DNA of 5,783 nt from Flavipsychrobacter stenotrophus (lineage in GTDB: Bacteria > Bacteroidota > Bacteroidia > Chitinophagales > Chitinophagaceae): NCBI GenBank assembly GCA_947379685.1, contig CANCOG010000335.1:1-5783 (forward strand), given 5' to 3'. The notes under the pieces were generated by a model. The model was not told the DNA's origin, made no database searches, and saw only the letters and a list, made by a program, of their open reading frames with translations. The position numbers were made by a program, and so were the translations under genes. This document shows, one piece after another, positions 1-5,783 of the stretch. Every line of letters begins with the position of its first letter. The stretch's first letter is position 1.

Positions 1-32
1 AAGTTAATACAGGCTCATGCTGGCCTCGCCCC

Positions 33-2474
33 CTATTTCTCAACTACAAATGGCAAAACCTTGTTTATTCCCGGCCCATAAACCCGTACGAAGTAATGCC
101 CGGCTGCAAGCAGATCATTCATAGAAATGATTTGGGTAAACTTCCCGCCATCTACTGTCATTTGCCTGTTATCGAGCACCCTGCCCGTCACGTCGGTTAT
201 CATATAACCAACTGCGTCATCTCCCCAACCGGCAACGTTGCCATTAAGCACCATAGTGCCGTTATTAGGGTTAGGGTACAGCATGCAATTACCGGCTTTC
301 GACTGCAATTCACGAACCCCTACAGACAGATAGTCAGCAAACACGATCACCGAATTGCTGGTGTCGTAATTGCGGGTAGCGCATGGGCTATGGCAAGTTA
401 CCACACAGTAAACGGTATCGTTATAATAGATGGTTGTGGTAAATGCATAAGAGGTGGCACCGGGCACCAGATGTCCATCGAGGAACCATTCAAAAGTTGG
501 CGATGAGCTACAGTAGGTTGTAGATGAATAGAAAGTGATGATCTGCCCAAAATAGCTGGCAGAATCATTGGCAACGCTGCTGCTCACTGAGTCAACAGGT
601 GTAACTATCGGATTGACTACCAGCGTAGTCGCGGGCGAAATGACAGTATCCAATGAAGGGCATTGGTAACTGCTTTCCATTACACAAGTAATAATGTCCC
701 CGTTCGATGGTGCATAAGTAAATGAACTTGAAGTGCTTACCGTAGCCGCAAACCTTTTCCATTGGTACACCGGTGTCGTACCTCCATTAACCGGTACAGC
801 TGTAAAGGCCACCATATCACCCGCACAAACCGTATCTCCGGGAGCAAGTACAAAACTTACAGATGGCGTAAGTGTAGGCAGTATGGTTACAGGAAAGTAG
901 GTGCGTGCAGTGCCACAGTAAGTGGTAATAGAATAAATTACCGTATCGACACCAGGAGACACCGCGGTGTAAACTGCGCCCGACAAAGTACCAATAGAAT
1001 CACTGAGCGACCAGGCACCACCGGTTATGGATGCATGCAAAGTTGTAGTGCCACCGGGGCAAATTTGTGATGGCCCGGCTACGGTTGCAGCTATAGGGAA
1101 GCTATCAATAACCATTGCAAATAACGCATGCACAGAGCCACAACTGTTGGTAACTGTATAAACAGCAGTATCAAGCCCCCTTATTGCGCCATGTACGTTG
1201 CCCGAACTGGCAATGGTTGCATTGCTGTTGGTCATGGTCCAGGCTCCACCCGAAGTAGCATTGGACAGTGTTGTGAAACCACCCACACAGGCCATTGCAA
1301 TCCCAGTTATTGGTGAAACGGTAGGTGTAGGAATTACAGTGATAGTCCGTGTGCCAATATTCGTACCACAGCTTACAGTTACAGTATAGGTCACAACCAC
1401 CGTACCAGCTGCAACTCCGGTCAAAACGCCAGTTGTTGAATTGATGGTGGCTACCGACGTCGAGCTCACACTCCAGGTGCCGCTCATTCCGAGGCTGTCG
1501 GTGCAAGTGATGGCCGCACCGGCGCAAACCGATGACGGACCGGTAATATATCCTGAGACCGGAAGCGGAAGCACAGTAACAACATATCGCGAAGTAGATG
1601 AACCACAGCTATTGGTAACCGTATAATTGACCGTGTCCACGCCAGCTGTAGCACCGGTAAGCGCTCCCGCACTGGTAATTGTTGCGACTGATGGGTTCAT
1701 TGAAACCCATGTCCCCCCTGATGCGCCACTACTTGTCAGGGAAATTGAACTTACTGCGCAAACTGACGTAAATCCTGAAATTGTTCCGGCCGATGGCGCC
1801 CCCACCGTAACCGGAAAAGTTGCGCTACCTGTGCCGCAGGCATTGGTAGCCGAATATGATATAATGGCAGTTCCTGTTGAAACCCCAGTAACCGTGCCTG
1901 TAGTGCTTACAGTGGCTATGCCAGAGGTTCCGCTACTCCATGTTCCGCCAGCAAGTGTGTCTGAAAAAGCTGTAGCCGAGCCCACGCAAATGGGCGAAGC
2001 CCCGGTTATGGTACCTGCGTTTGTACGACCATCAACGTACAATATCAATATAACTGGGACTGAATTTGTGCCATCAGAAATATTAAATTTCAAAGTAACG
2101 GTGTCTGTCCCGAACGCAGCCAGATGAAAAAAAGTTCCCGAACCGGATCCGGTGGCATAGGCAGTATCTCCCGTGTGCGCAATTACTGAGGAGCATGCAA
2201 ACCCGGTTACTGACCCACTTGAGCCACCGGCAAAAGAAAATGTTTCTATGTCCCCCAAATCTGCGTCAGTGACTGCCAGTAACGTATCCAAACGGAAACT
2301 TGAGACCGTGGTTCCATTGGTACAAAAAAATGCTCTGATCGTATCTGCCGCACCCGAAGTATGTGTTGTGAGTAATACAGGTGCAGATTGTGCATATGTG
2401 CTGCCGTTGCTGAAAAACAGCATAGCCGCTACTAACGCGACCAGAAAATTAAGCCTTAAAATTGTCTTCTTCAT
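33..2474 (-). CDS. Large secreted Ig-repeat (BIG2-like) protein with T9SS type A sorting domain
   Basis: Predicted cell-surface or secreted protein of 813 residues; no enzymatic motif was seen, so an adhesive or structural role is inference. I chose the ATG at 2474 because it begins a textbook signal peptide (MKKTILRLNF, hydrophobic core to about residue 22, likely cleavage after TYA at 28). The frame stays open upstream to an ATG at 2591, but that adds 39 residues that would bury the signal peptide. Order of domains: cadherin-like beta domain about 31-148 (motif VTDADLGDIETFSF); five tandem BIG2-like repeats about 151-533; an Ig-like domain about 534-622 with the Bacteroidota pattern VYQW...NGDIITCVM; a second Ig-like domain about 623-712; T9SS type A sorting domain about 733-813, starting LYPNPNNG and containing DVTGRVL. 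The repeats each carry two cysteines 48-52 residues apart. It ends with TAG at 33-35. A 148-base gap separates it from the upstream gene, so it may be transcribed independently. Family placement is firm for the Ig repeats and sorting domain; the ligand is unknown. Confidence 0.9.
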   Translation of the reverse strand: MKKTILRLNFLVALVAAMLFFSNGSTYAQSAPVLLTTHTSGAADTIRAFFCTNGTTVSSFRLDTLLAVTDADLGDIETFSFAGGSSGSVTGFACSSVIAHTGDTAYATGSGSGTFFHLAAFGTDTVTLKFNISDGTNSVPVILILYVDGRTNAGTITGASPICVGSATAFSDTLAGGTWSSGTSGIATVSTTGTVTGVSTGTAIISYSATNACGTGSATFPVTVGAPSAGTISGFTSVCAVSSISLTSSGASGGTWVSMNPSVATITSAGALTGATAGVDTVNYTVTNSCGSSTSRYVVTVLPLPVSGYITGPSSVCAGAAITCTDSLGMSGTWSVSSTSVATINSTTGVLTGVAAGTVVVTYTVTVSCGTNIGTRTITVIPTPTVSPITGIAMACVGGFTTLSNATSGGAWTMTNSNATIASSGNVHGAIRGLDTAVYTVTNSCGSVHALFAMVIDSFPIAATVAGPSQICPGGTTTLHASITGGAWSLSDSIGTLSGAVYTAVSPGVDTVIYSITTYCGTARTYFPVTILPTLTPSVSFVLAPGDTVCAGDMVAFTAVPVNGGTTPVYQWKRFAATVSTSSSFTYAPSNGDIITCVMESSYQCPSLDTVISPATTLVVNPIVTPVDSVSSSVANDSASYFGQIITFYSSTTYCSSSPTFEWFLDGHLVPGATSYAFTTTIYYNDTVYCVVTCHSPCATRNYDTSNSVIVFADYLSVGVRELQSKAGNCMLYPNPNNGTMVLNGNVAGWGDDAVGYMITDVTGRVLDNRQMTVDGGKFTQIISMNDLLAAGHYFVRVYGPGINKVLPFVVEK
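36..278 (-). other. T9SS type A C-terminal sorting domain of the Ig-repeat protein
   Basis: Residues about 733-813 begin with the YPNPNNG motif, followed by a beta-rich stretch with ITDVTGRVLDNRQM and the closing pattern LLAAGHYFVRVYG...KVLPFVVEK. This layout (YPNP, D..GR.., L..G.Y.v.v, K..v) is the known Bacteroidota type A sorting signal, which sends proteins from the periplasm through the type IX system to the surface or medium and is usually removed on the way. Confidence 0.88.
876..2024 (-). repeat. Five tandem BIG2-like Ig repeats within the CDS, each with a cysteine pair
   Basis: Protein-level tandem repeat of about 75-80 residues. Approximate limits in residues of the 813-residue protein are 151-226, 227-302, 303-382, 383-457 and 458-533. 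Shared marks are an opening like AGTITG..S.VC, a central GGTW or SGTW, a BIG2-like IATVS/VATI..TG.LTG..AG core, and a closing YTVTNSCG followed by a VTV strand. Cysteines fall at 163/213, 239/290, 317/369, 396/445 and 472/520. The fourth repeat is the most divergent in its core and the third has an extra Cys324. DNA identity between repeats is only partial, for example around 1135-1180 versus 1600-1645, so the array is old rather than recently expanded. Confidence 0.85.
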
Positions 2475-2533
2475 AAAATAATAGGTTGAGGATATAGGTT
2501 TGTATTGTCTATTAAATACTCTTCGGGTTTCAC

Positions 2534-2541
2534 GAAAATTA
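2534..2541 (-). promoter_or_regulatory. Weak candidate -7 promoter element for the Ig-repeat gene
   Basis: Read on the minus strand, TAATTTTC matches the Bacteroidota -7 consensus TAnnTTTG in all but the last base. It is preceded, after a 20-base spacer, by TTTA, one base from the -33 element TTTG. It would leave a leader of roughly 50 bases before the ATG at 2474. The region is very AT-rich, so such matches arise by chance; the support is only the location in the 148-base gap behind a possible terminator. Confidence 0.2.
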
Positions 2542-2612
2542 ACTATTGATAATTCGATAAGTAAAAATATATAAAAAGTAGCAACCAACAAGCAATCAGG
2601 GTGAACTATATC

Positions 2613-2636
2613 AAAAAAGGGGCTATTGCAATACCC
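2613..2636 (-). terminator. Possible intrinsic terminator overlapping the end of the transglutaminase gene
   Basis: On the minus strand the sequence reads GGGTATTGCAATAGCCC and then CTTTTTT. GGG pairs with CCC and TAT with ATA around a short loop, with one bulged G inside the TAG stop codon; six Ts follow one base later. The stem is short (six pairs), so it may be weak, and the stop codon at 2623-2625 lies within it. It sits where a break between the transglutaminase gene and the Ig-repeat gene would be expected. Confidence 0.4.
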
Positions 2637-4593
2637 GCTCCATCTGCTTTATGGCGGACTTGACATTAGCGATCTGCTGCTTGTTTTCGTTGTTATCGAG
2701 CGCCTGTTTGCTCATAATGGTATTATATTCCAGTTTCTTCCTTACATCCTCCACCCTTGCCATGTACTGAACAATGGTAAGCTGCCGCTTATACAATTTC
2801 GTAAGCCCAATAAACAGGGCTTTGTGTGCTTTTATATATGCTGCAGTATACAACAGGTCCTGGTTGCATGAGTCTATTGCCGCCTGGTACTTACTCACCA
2901 TTGTGCCATAGCTGTTGTGTACCAGTGTGTCATCACTGTTCCATTTTGCATACTTTTCAGCATCCTTCAGGTTTTTTTTGAAGGCATCGAGCGCCATCAG
3001 GTTTACTTTATATCGCTCATCGCTTTGCATTAGAATCGTATCGTAATGGGTAATATAATCACGGTGCAGGGTATCAGCCCGGTTGTATTTCTTTTCTTTG
3101 AAGAGGGTGCTCCACTTTATTACCTCATCATCATAGTTATCGTGCATCCCAATTCTGGCCTTTGCTTCCATCACCAGGAACGAATCAGATGTTGCCAGAC
3201 ACTTACCCAGCGAATCAAGCCGTGTCATATTGCTGTCCATCAAAGCCTTTATTGCAACCGTCCTCGCGGCAACATCAGTTTGCAGTGAGTCTATCCTTTC
3301 ATTCCGTTCTCTTATCGAATCCTTGATTTCCACTAACTCGGGCGCCAGTGCCGTTTTCTGAGTCTTTGATGGCTCGATGTCTCTTAACTTATTGGGGTCG
3401 GTCGTTTGTTTTCTCCGGCTGGCATCGGCATATTTCTTGTTGACCTTCTTAATTTTTGTAGCTGCCCCGTTTCGGTACTTAACACATTGGGCAACGAGCT
3501 TTTTATCATCGGTCTTAATCTGGTTCATGTACTGCTTCGCCTCGCCGTTCTTAGCCCGGTTCTTCTTCTTAAGTATATTGTATTGTTCCGGGAAGAATTT
3601 CTTCTGTTCCTTGATGTGCTCCTCAGCAATTTTCATTGCCTTTGTCGCATCCTTGAACAGCGCCTTAGCCTTTTCTATGTCGGCTTCATCTTCTATCTTC
3701 TTCAGGTTATCCTGCACTTTTGCGGCCTGCTGTATAGCCAGAGCAACCGGGAAGCGGCTATTAAAATTGTATGACCTTTCGGCTGCATCAAAAGCCACAG
3801 AATCAGGTTTCAGCGCAGCTATACGGGCCAATTCGGGGGTGTTTTGCTGCGGCTTACTGTATTCCTTATTGAACAGGATCACTGCACTGTCGCCCGCTTC
3901 GAACACTGACAGCGGCATGGCCGTATCCGTCAGCTGCCAGTAAGGGTCAGCAGGTAAATGCTTGAGTCGGAAAGCCTCTGCGTCCTGGTTAAAATACTGG
4001 GGATCGTACCTGTATACGAACTTTAGCTTCTTCGCATACACCACTTTTCTAAAGGTAACTTTATTGATGATCTTCCTGATCACCGTTGGCGATTGAACCA
4101 GCACGCCTGCGCCCCAGGTCGGGTCAACCAATTGCCACTGGCTGTCTAATAACACTGCGCTCCACATATGCCGTGGTAGGGTCAGTTGGTCGCCATTGTC
4201 AAAAATCCAATCCTTGGCATACCCTTCAATACTTACCGCCTTCAGTCCGGCTTCCTGGCACATGGCGGTGAACAATTTCGCATAACCCTCACACACACCG
4301 AGGTGATTTTTCAGTACTTTTTCAATCTTTTCCGGCTTGAGTTTACCCGATTGAATGGCGGCTATATCGTATTTTATATGGTGGGTAATCCAGTTGTATA
4401 TCGCATTGGCCTTGGGACGGTCGCCCTTAAGGCCGCTACAAAGCATGTGGGCAAGTTCCTTATGATCTTTTGACTCTTTCCCTCCCACATTCAAACCTAT
4501 CAAGGTATCTACCTGAGCAGTAGAGTCAACTTGTGCAACGCAATTTAAAGCGGGAAACATCAGCAAGCCCAGGGCCAGCAGGAATTTGTACAT
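2623..4593 (-). CDS. Exported transglutaminase-like (CYK3/kyphoscoliosis-peptidase-like) domain protein with long helical C-terminus
   Basis: Complete 656-residue protein. The start at 4593 gives a signal peptide at once (MYKFLLALGLLMFPALNCVA, cleavage probably after residue 20), so it acts outside the cytoplasm, probably in the periplasm. The papain-fold transglutaminase-like domain covers about 55-165: an AIYNWITHHIKYD helix, catalytic Cys101 in GVCEGYAKLF, His142 in PRHMWSAV, and Asp157 in LVDPTWGAG. The intact triad suggests an active enzyme (protease or transamidase), but the substrate cannot be told from sequence. Residues about 195-285 form a linker with a YDPQYF segment typical of such proteins. 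From about 285 to the end it is rich in Lys, Glu, Ala and Asp and looks helical, with likely coiled-coil stretches at about 286-345, 417-465 and 600-655; I recognise no domain there. There is no T9SS sorting domain. The gene follows the metalloprotease gene by 83 bases, so co-transcription is possible. Stop is TAG. Confidence 0.9.
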   Translation of the reverse strand: MYKFLLALGLLMFPALNCVAQVDSTAQVDTLIGLNVGGKESKDHKELAHMLCSGLKGDRPKANAIYNWITHHIKYDIAAIQSGKLKPEKIEKVLKNHLGVCEGYAKLFTAMCQEAGLKAVSIEGYAKDWIFDNGDQLTLPRHMWSAVLLDSQWQLVDPTWGAGVLVQSPTVIRKIINKVTFRKVVYAKKLKFVYRYDPQYFNQDAEAFRLKHLPADPYWQLTDTAMPLSVFEAGDSAVILFNKEYSKPQQNTPELARIAALKPDSVAFDAAERSYNFNSRFPVALAIQQAAKVQDNLKKIEDEADIEKAKALFKDATKAMKIAEEHIKEQKKFFPEQYNILKKKNRAKNGEAKQYMNQIKTDDKKLVAQCVKYRNGAATKIKKVNKKYADASRRKQTTDPNKLRDIEPSKTQKTALAPELVEIKDSIRERNERIDSLQTDVAARTVAIKALMDSNMTRLDSLGKCLATSDSFLVMEAKARIGMHDNYDDEVIKWSTLFKEKKYNRADTLHRDYITHYDTILMQSDERYKVNLMALDAFKKNLKDAEKYAKWNSDDTLVHNSYGTMVSKYQAAIDSCNQDLLYTAAYIKAHKALFIGLTKLYKRQLTIVQYMARVEDVRKKLEYNTIMSKQALDNNENKQQIANVKSAIKQMERVLQ

Positions 4594-4676
4594 GCAGGTA
4601 TATTTTCGGCAAAAAGGTGTAAATGTAATATGTTTTTGCTTGTGATTACCTGTCGCCTTTTAGAATACTCCTCCTA

Positions 4677-5783
4677 TCAATACAACACCACCTTTCGTAC
4701 CGTTACCTTACTTTTCTCATCGATCAGTTTTACCAGGTACATTGCCCTTGGCCAGTTGCTTACAGCAAGAGAGACGAATCCATTGATCTCACCTTCCCAC
4801 ATACGGCGGCCGGCAACGTCAAAAATCACGCCCTGAACAGCACCCTTGGAGCCGGTAAGTATATTCAAAGTATTATGAGCCGGTATCGGAAACACCCTAA
4901 TCTCACCGGTACTGTCGGGGTTATTGATAATGGCAAAGTCATTACCATTGATATTGAAAAAGACGTTGCCTGAGCCCTTTACTTTTATCCTGGCCCGGTG
5001 AATCGTAGTATCAGGGTTCGGTATATCCACCTGTGCCGAACCGGTGTTTGGGAAATTACCCAGGTGAACAGGCCAGTGGTAGCCACCATCATTAGATAGA
5101 TAGATATCTACGTTTGGTGTGCTTATTGGTGGTTGGGTGCTACCCACCACATCCCAGGTTACGATTTGCTTTGTTGAGCCCAGGTACAAAATATCTTTAG
5201 CGCCCTGACTGGTAACTTTAAAACCCTTGCCTGTGTTTATTGCATCAATGTGGATACTATCATCAGGAAACAGGAATGTACCGTAACCATTTAAAAGGTT
5301 CCTCAGTGTAAGCCTGAAAGTAAGAAAACGCGCTACGTCAGGCGCCTTCTCGCCCTGGGCATTTTCGTGACCAGAATTGTCCAGGTTGCCTGCTAGCACC
5401 ATATTGATATTAGGAAAAATACGGGTCGAAGATGTATCCGGACTATACGACCTGAAAATAGGACCTTCATAGTGCGTATCAATCAGCCTCTGCCCAAAAT
5501 CACCCAGGTTCCATTGCTCCCAGCAATAAGTAGGCGTGGTTCCCGCTACTGAATCATACGCATATGGCGATATCAATTCAAACGGAGTTAAAAAGGGAAT
5601 TGAATAGGAAGCTGAAACAAGCGGATTAGCAACAACTTTGTTCCCTGTATATGTCTTTATAGGGCAGGAATCACCTGCGCTCGTCAGGTACTTGTTTATT
5701 TGCAACAAGCTTGAACCACAGAAATAAGCGTCGCTGTGTGGCTGAAGATCGTCGGGGTTACAAATACCTGCATAATCCATAAC
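4677..5783 (-). CDS. Metzincin (reprolysin-like) zinc metalloprotease, C-terminal part, with T9SS type A sorting domain; 5' end beyond the window
   Basis: The frame is open through the window edge, and 368 residues are visible including a leading Val. The Met at 5780 is not the start: it sits in VMDYAGIC, matching the metzincin Met-turn (usually IMSYAGICG in this family), which lies after the zinc-binding HExxHxxGxxH helix. That helix must therefore be off-window. Numbering from this Met, the family features are DLQPHSDAYF (11-20), a SYSIPFLTPFEL strand (58-69), TYCWEQWNLGDFG (84-96), GPIFRSYSP (106-114) and GEKAPDVARFLTFRLTLRN (143-161). A beta domain follows at about 195-285 (VDIYLSNDGGYHWP, then GNVFFNINGNDFAI), then a T9SS type A sorting domain from about 293. 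Known family members are secreted proteases of Bacteroidota; this one probably degrades extracellular protein, which is inference. Stop is TGA. Catalytic competence cannot be judged here because the zinc ligands are not visible. Confidence 0.88.
   Translation of the reverse strand, partial: VMDYAGICNPDDLQPHSDAYFCGSSLLQINKYLTSAGDSCPIKTYTGNKVVANPLVSASYSIPFLTPFELISPYAYDSVAGTTPTYCWEQWNLGDFGQRLIDTHYEGPIFRSYSPDTSSTRIFPNINMVLAGNLDNSGHENAQGEKAPDVARFLTFRLTLRNLLNGYGTFLFPDDSIHIDAINTGKGFKVTSQGAKDILYLGSTKQIVTWDVVGSTQPPISTPNVDIYLSNDGGYHWPVHLGNFPNTGSAQVDIPNPDTTIHRARIKVKGSGNVFFNINGNDFAIINNPDSTGEIRVFPIPAHNTLNILTGSKGAVQGVIFDVAGRRMWEGEINGFVSLAVSNWPRAMYLVKLIDEKSKVTVRKVVLY
4680..4904 (-). other. T9SS type A C-terminal sorting domain of the metalloprotease
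   Basis: About 75 residues starting IRVFPIPAHNTLNI, a variant of the YPNP motif in which FPIP replaces YPNP. GVIFDVAGRRMWEGEI and WPRAMYLVKLIDEKSKVTVRKVVLY follow, giving the usual D..GR and final K.V beta strands. It marks the protease for type IX secretion. The adjacent Ig-repeat protein two genes downstream carries the same kind of domain, whereas the transglutaminase between them does not. Confidence 0.85.

Noticed and set aside
1..32. Terminator after the Ig-repeat gene
   Set aside because: Only a four-pair AGGC/GCCT stem without a T-run is visible before the window ends, so nothing can be claimed.
1627..2127. Open plus-strand frame of 166 codons opposite the Ig repeats, with others at 96-506, 762-1070 and 2173-2481
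   Set aside because: They are antisense to a strongly supported gene. Their valine-, proline- and threonine-rich composition mirrors the repeated Thr/Gly/Val codons on the other strand. No signal peptide or known motif is present.
3377..3943. Plus-strand frame of 188 codons with hydrophobic stretches, opposite the transglutaminase gene
   Set aside because: Its hydrophobic Leu/Phe/Ser look is what the complement of Lys/Glu-rich coiled-coil codons gives. It lies fully inside a gene with a catalytic triad and signal peptide.
4539..4544. Cys18 in the transglutaminase signal peptide as a lipoprotein attachment site
   Set aside because: The residues before it are Ala-Leu-Asn, which do not fit the lipobox (Leu-Ala/Ser-Gly/Ala-Cys). 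An ordinary cleavage after CVA fits better.
4620..4627. TACATTTA on the minus strand as a -7 promoter element for the transglutaminase gene
   Set aside because: It matches TAnnTTTG except for the last base, but no TTTG-like -33 element was seen at the right distance, and the gap is short enough for read-through from the metalloprotease gene.
5093..5110. Short run of TAGA units with a TAGATATCTA palindrome
   Set aside because: It lies within the coding region for VDIYLSNDGG, a conserved family segment. It is too short to be a meaningful repeat or operator.

Overview
The window looks like a piece of a Bacteroidota chromosome, most likely the Chitinophagaceae/Cytophagales side. The evidence is two proteins with C-terminal type IX secretion (T9SS) sorting domains, Bacteroidota-style Ig-like repeat architecture, and translation starts without a clear Shine-Dalgarno sequence. 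The genus-level guess is inference from protein style only.

Three genes lie on the minus strand, read from high to low coordinates. (1) 5783-4677 is the 3' part of a secreted zinc metalloprotease of the metzincin/reprolysin-like type ending in a T9SS sorting domain. Its N-terminus and zinc-binding helix lie outside the window. (2) 4593-2623 is a complete exported protein with a transglutaminase-like (CYK3/kyphoscoliosis-peptidase-like) domain. It has a visible Cys-His-Asp triad and a long charged helical C-terminal region that I do not recognise. (3) 2474-33 is a complete large surface or secreted protein: signal peptide, an N-terminal beta domain, five tandem BIG2-like Ig repeats each with a regularly spaced cysteine pair, two further Ig-like domains and a T9SS sorting domain.

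The gaps are 83 and 148 bases. A hairpin plus T-run at the end of the transglutaminase gene suggests that transcription may stop there, so the Ig-repeat gene may have its own promoter in the 148-base gap. No RNA genes, mobile elements, CRISPR arrays or attachment sites were seen.

All three products are predicted to leave the cytoplasm, and two should be anchored at or released from the cell surface by T9SS. A joint role (a protease, a papain-fold enzyme and an adhesin-like protein at the envelope) is possible but unproven. Such genes are common in this phylum and may simply be neighbours. I found no convincing sign of a novel defence or mobile system. The points most worth a second look are the cysteine-paired Ig array and the transglutaminase with its unrecognised helical tail.
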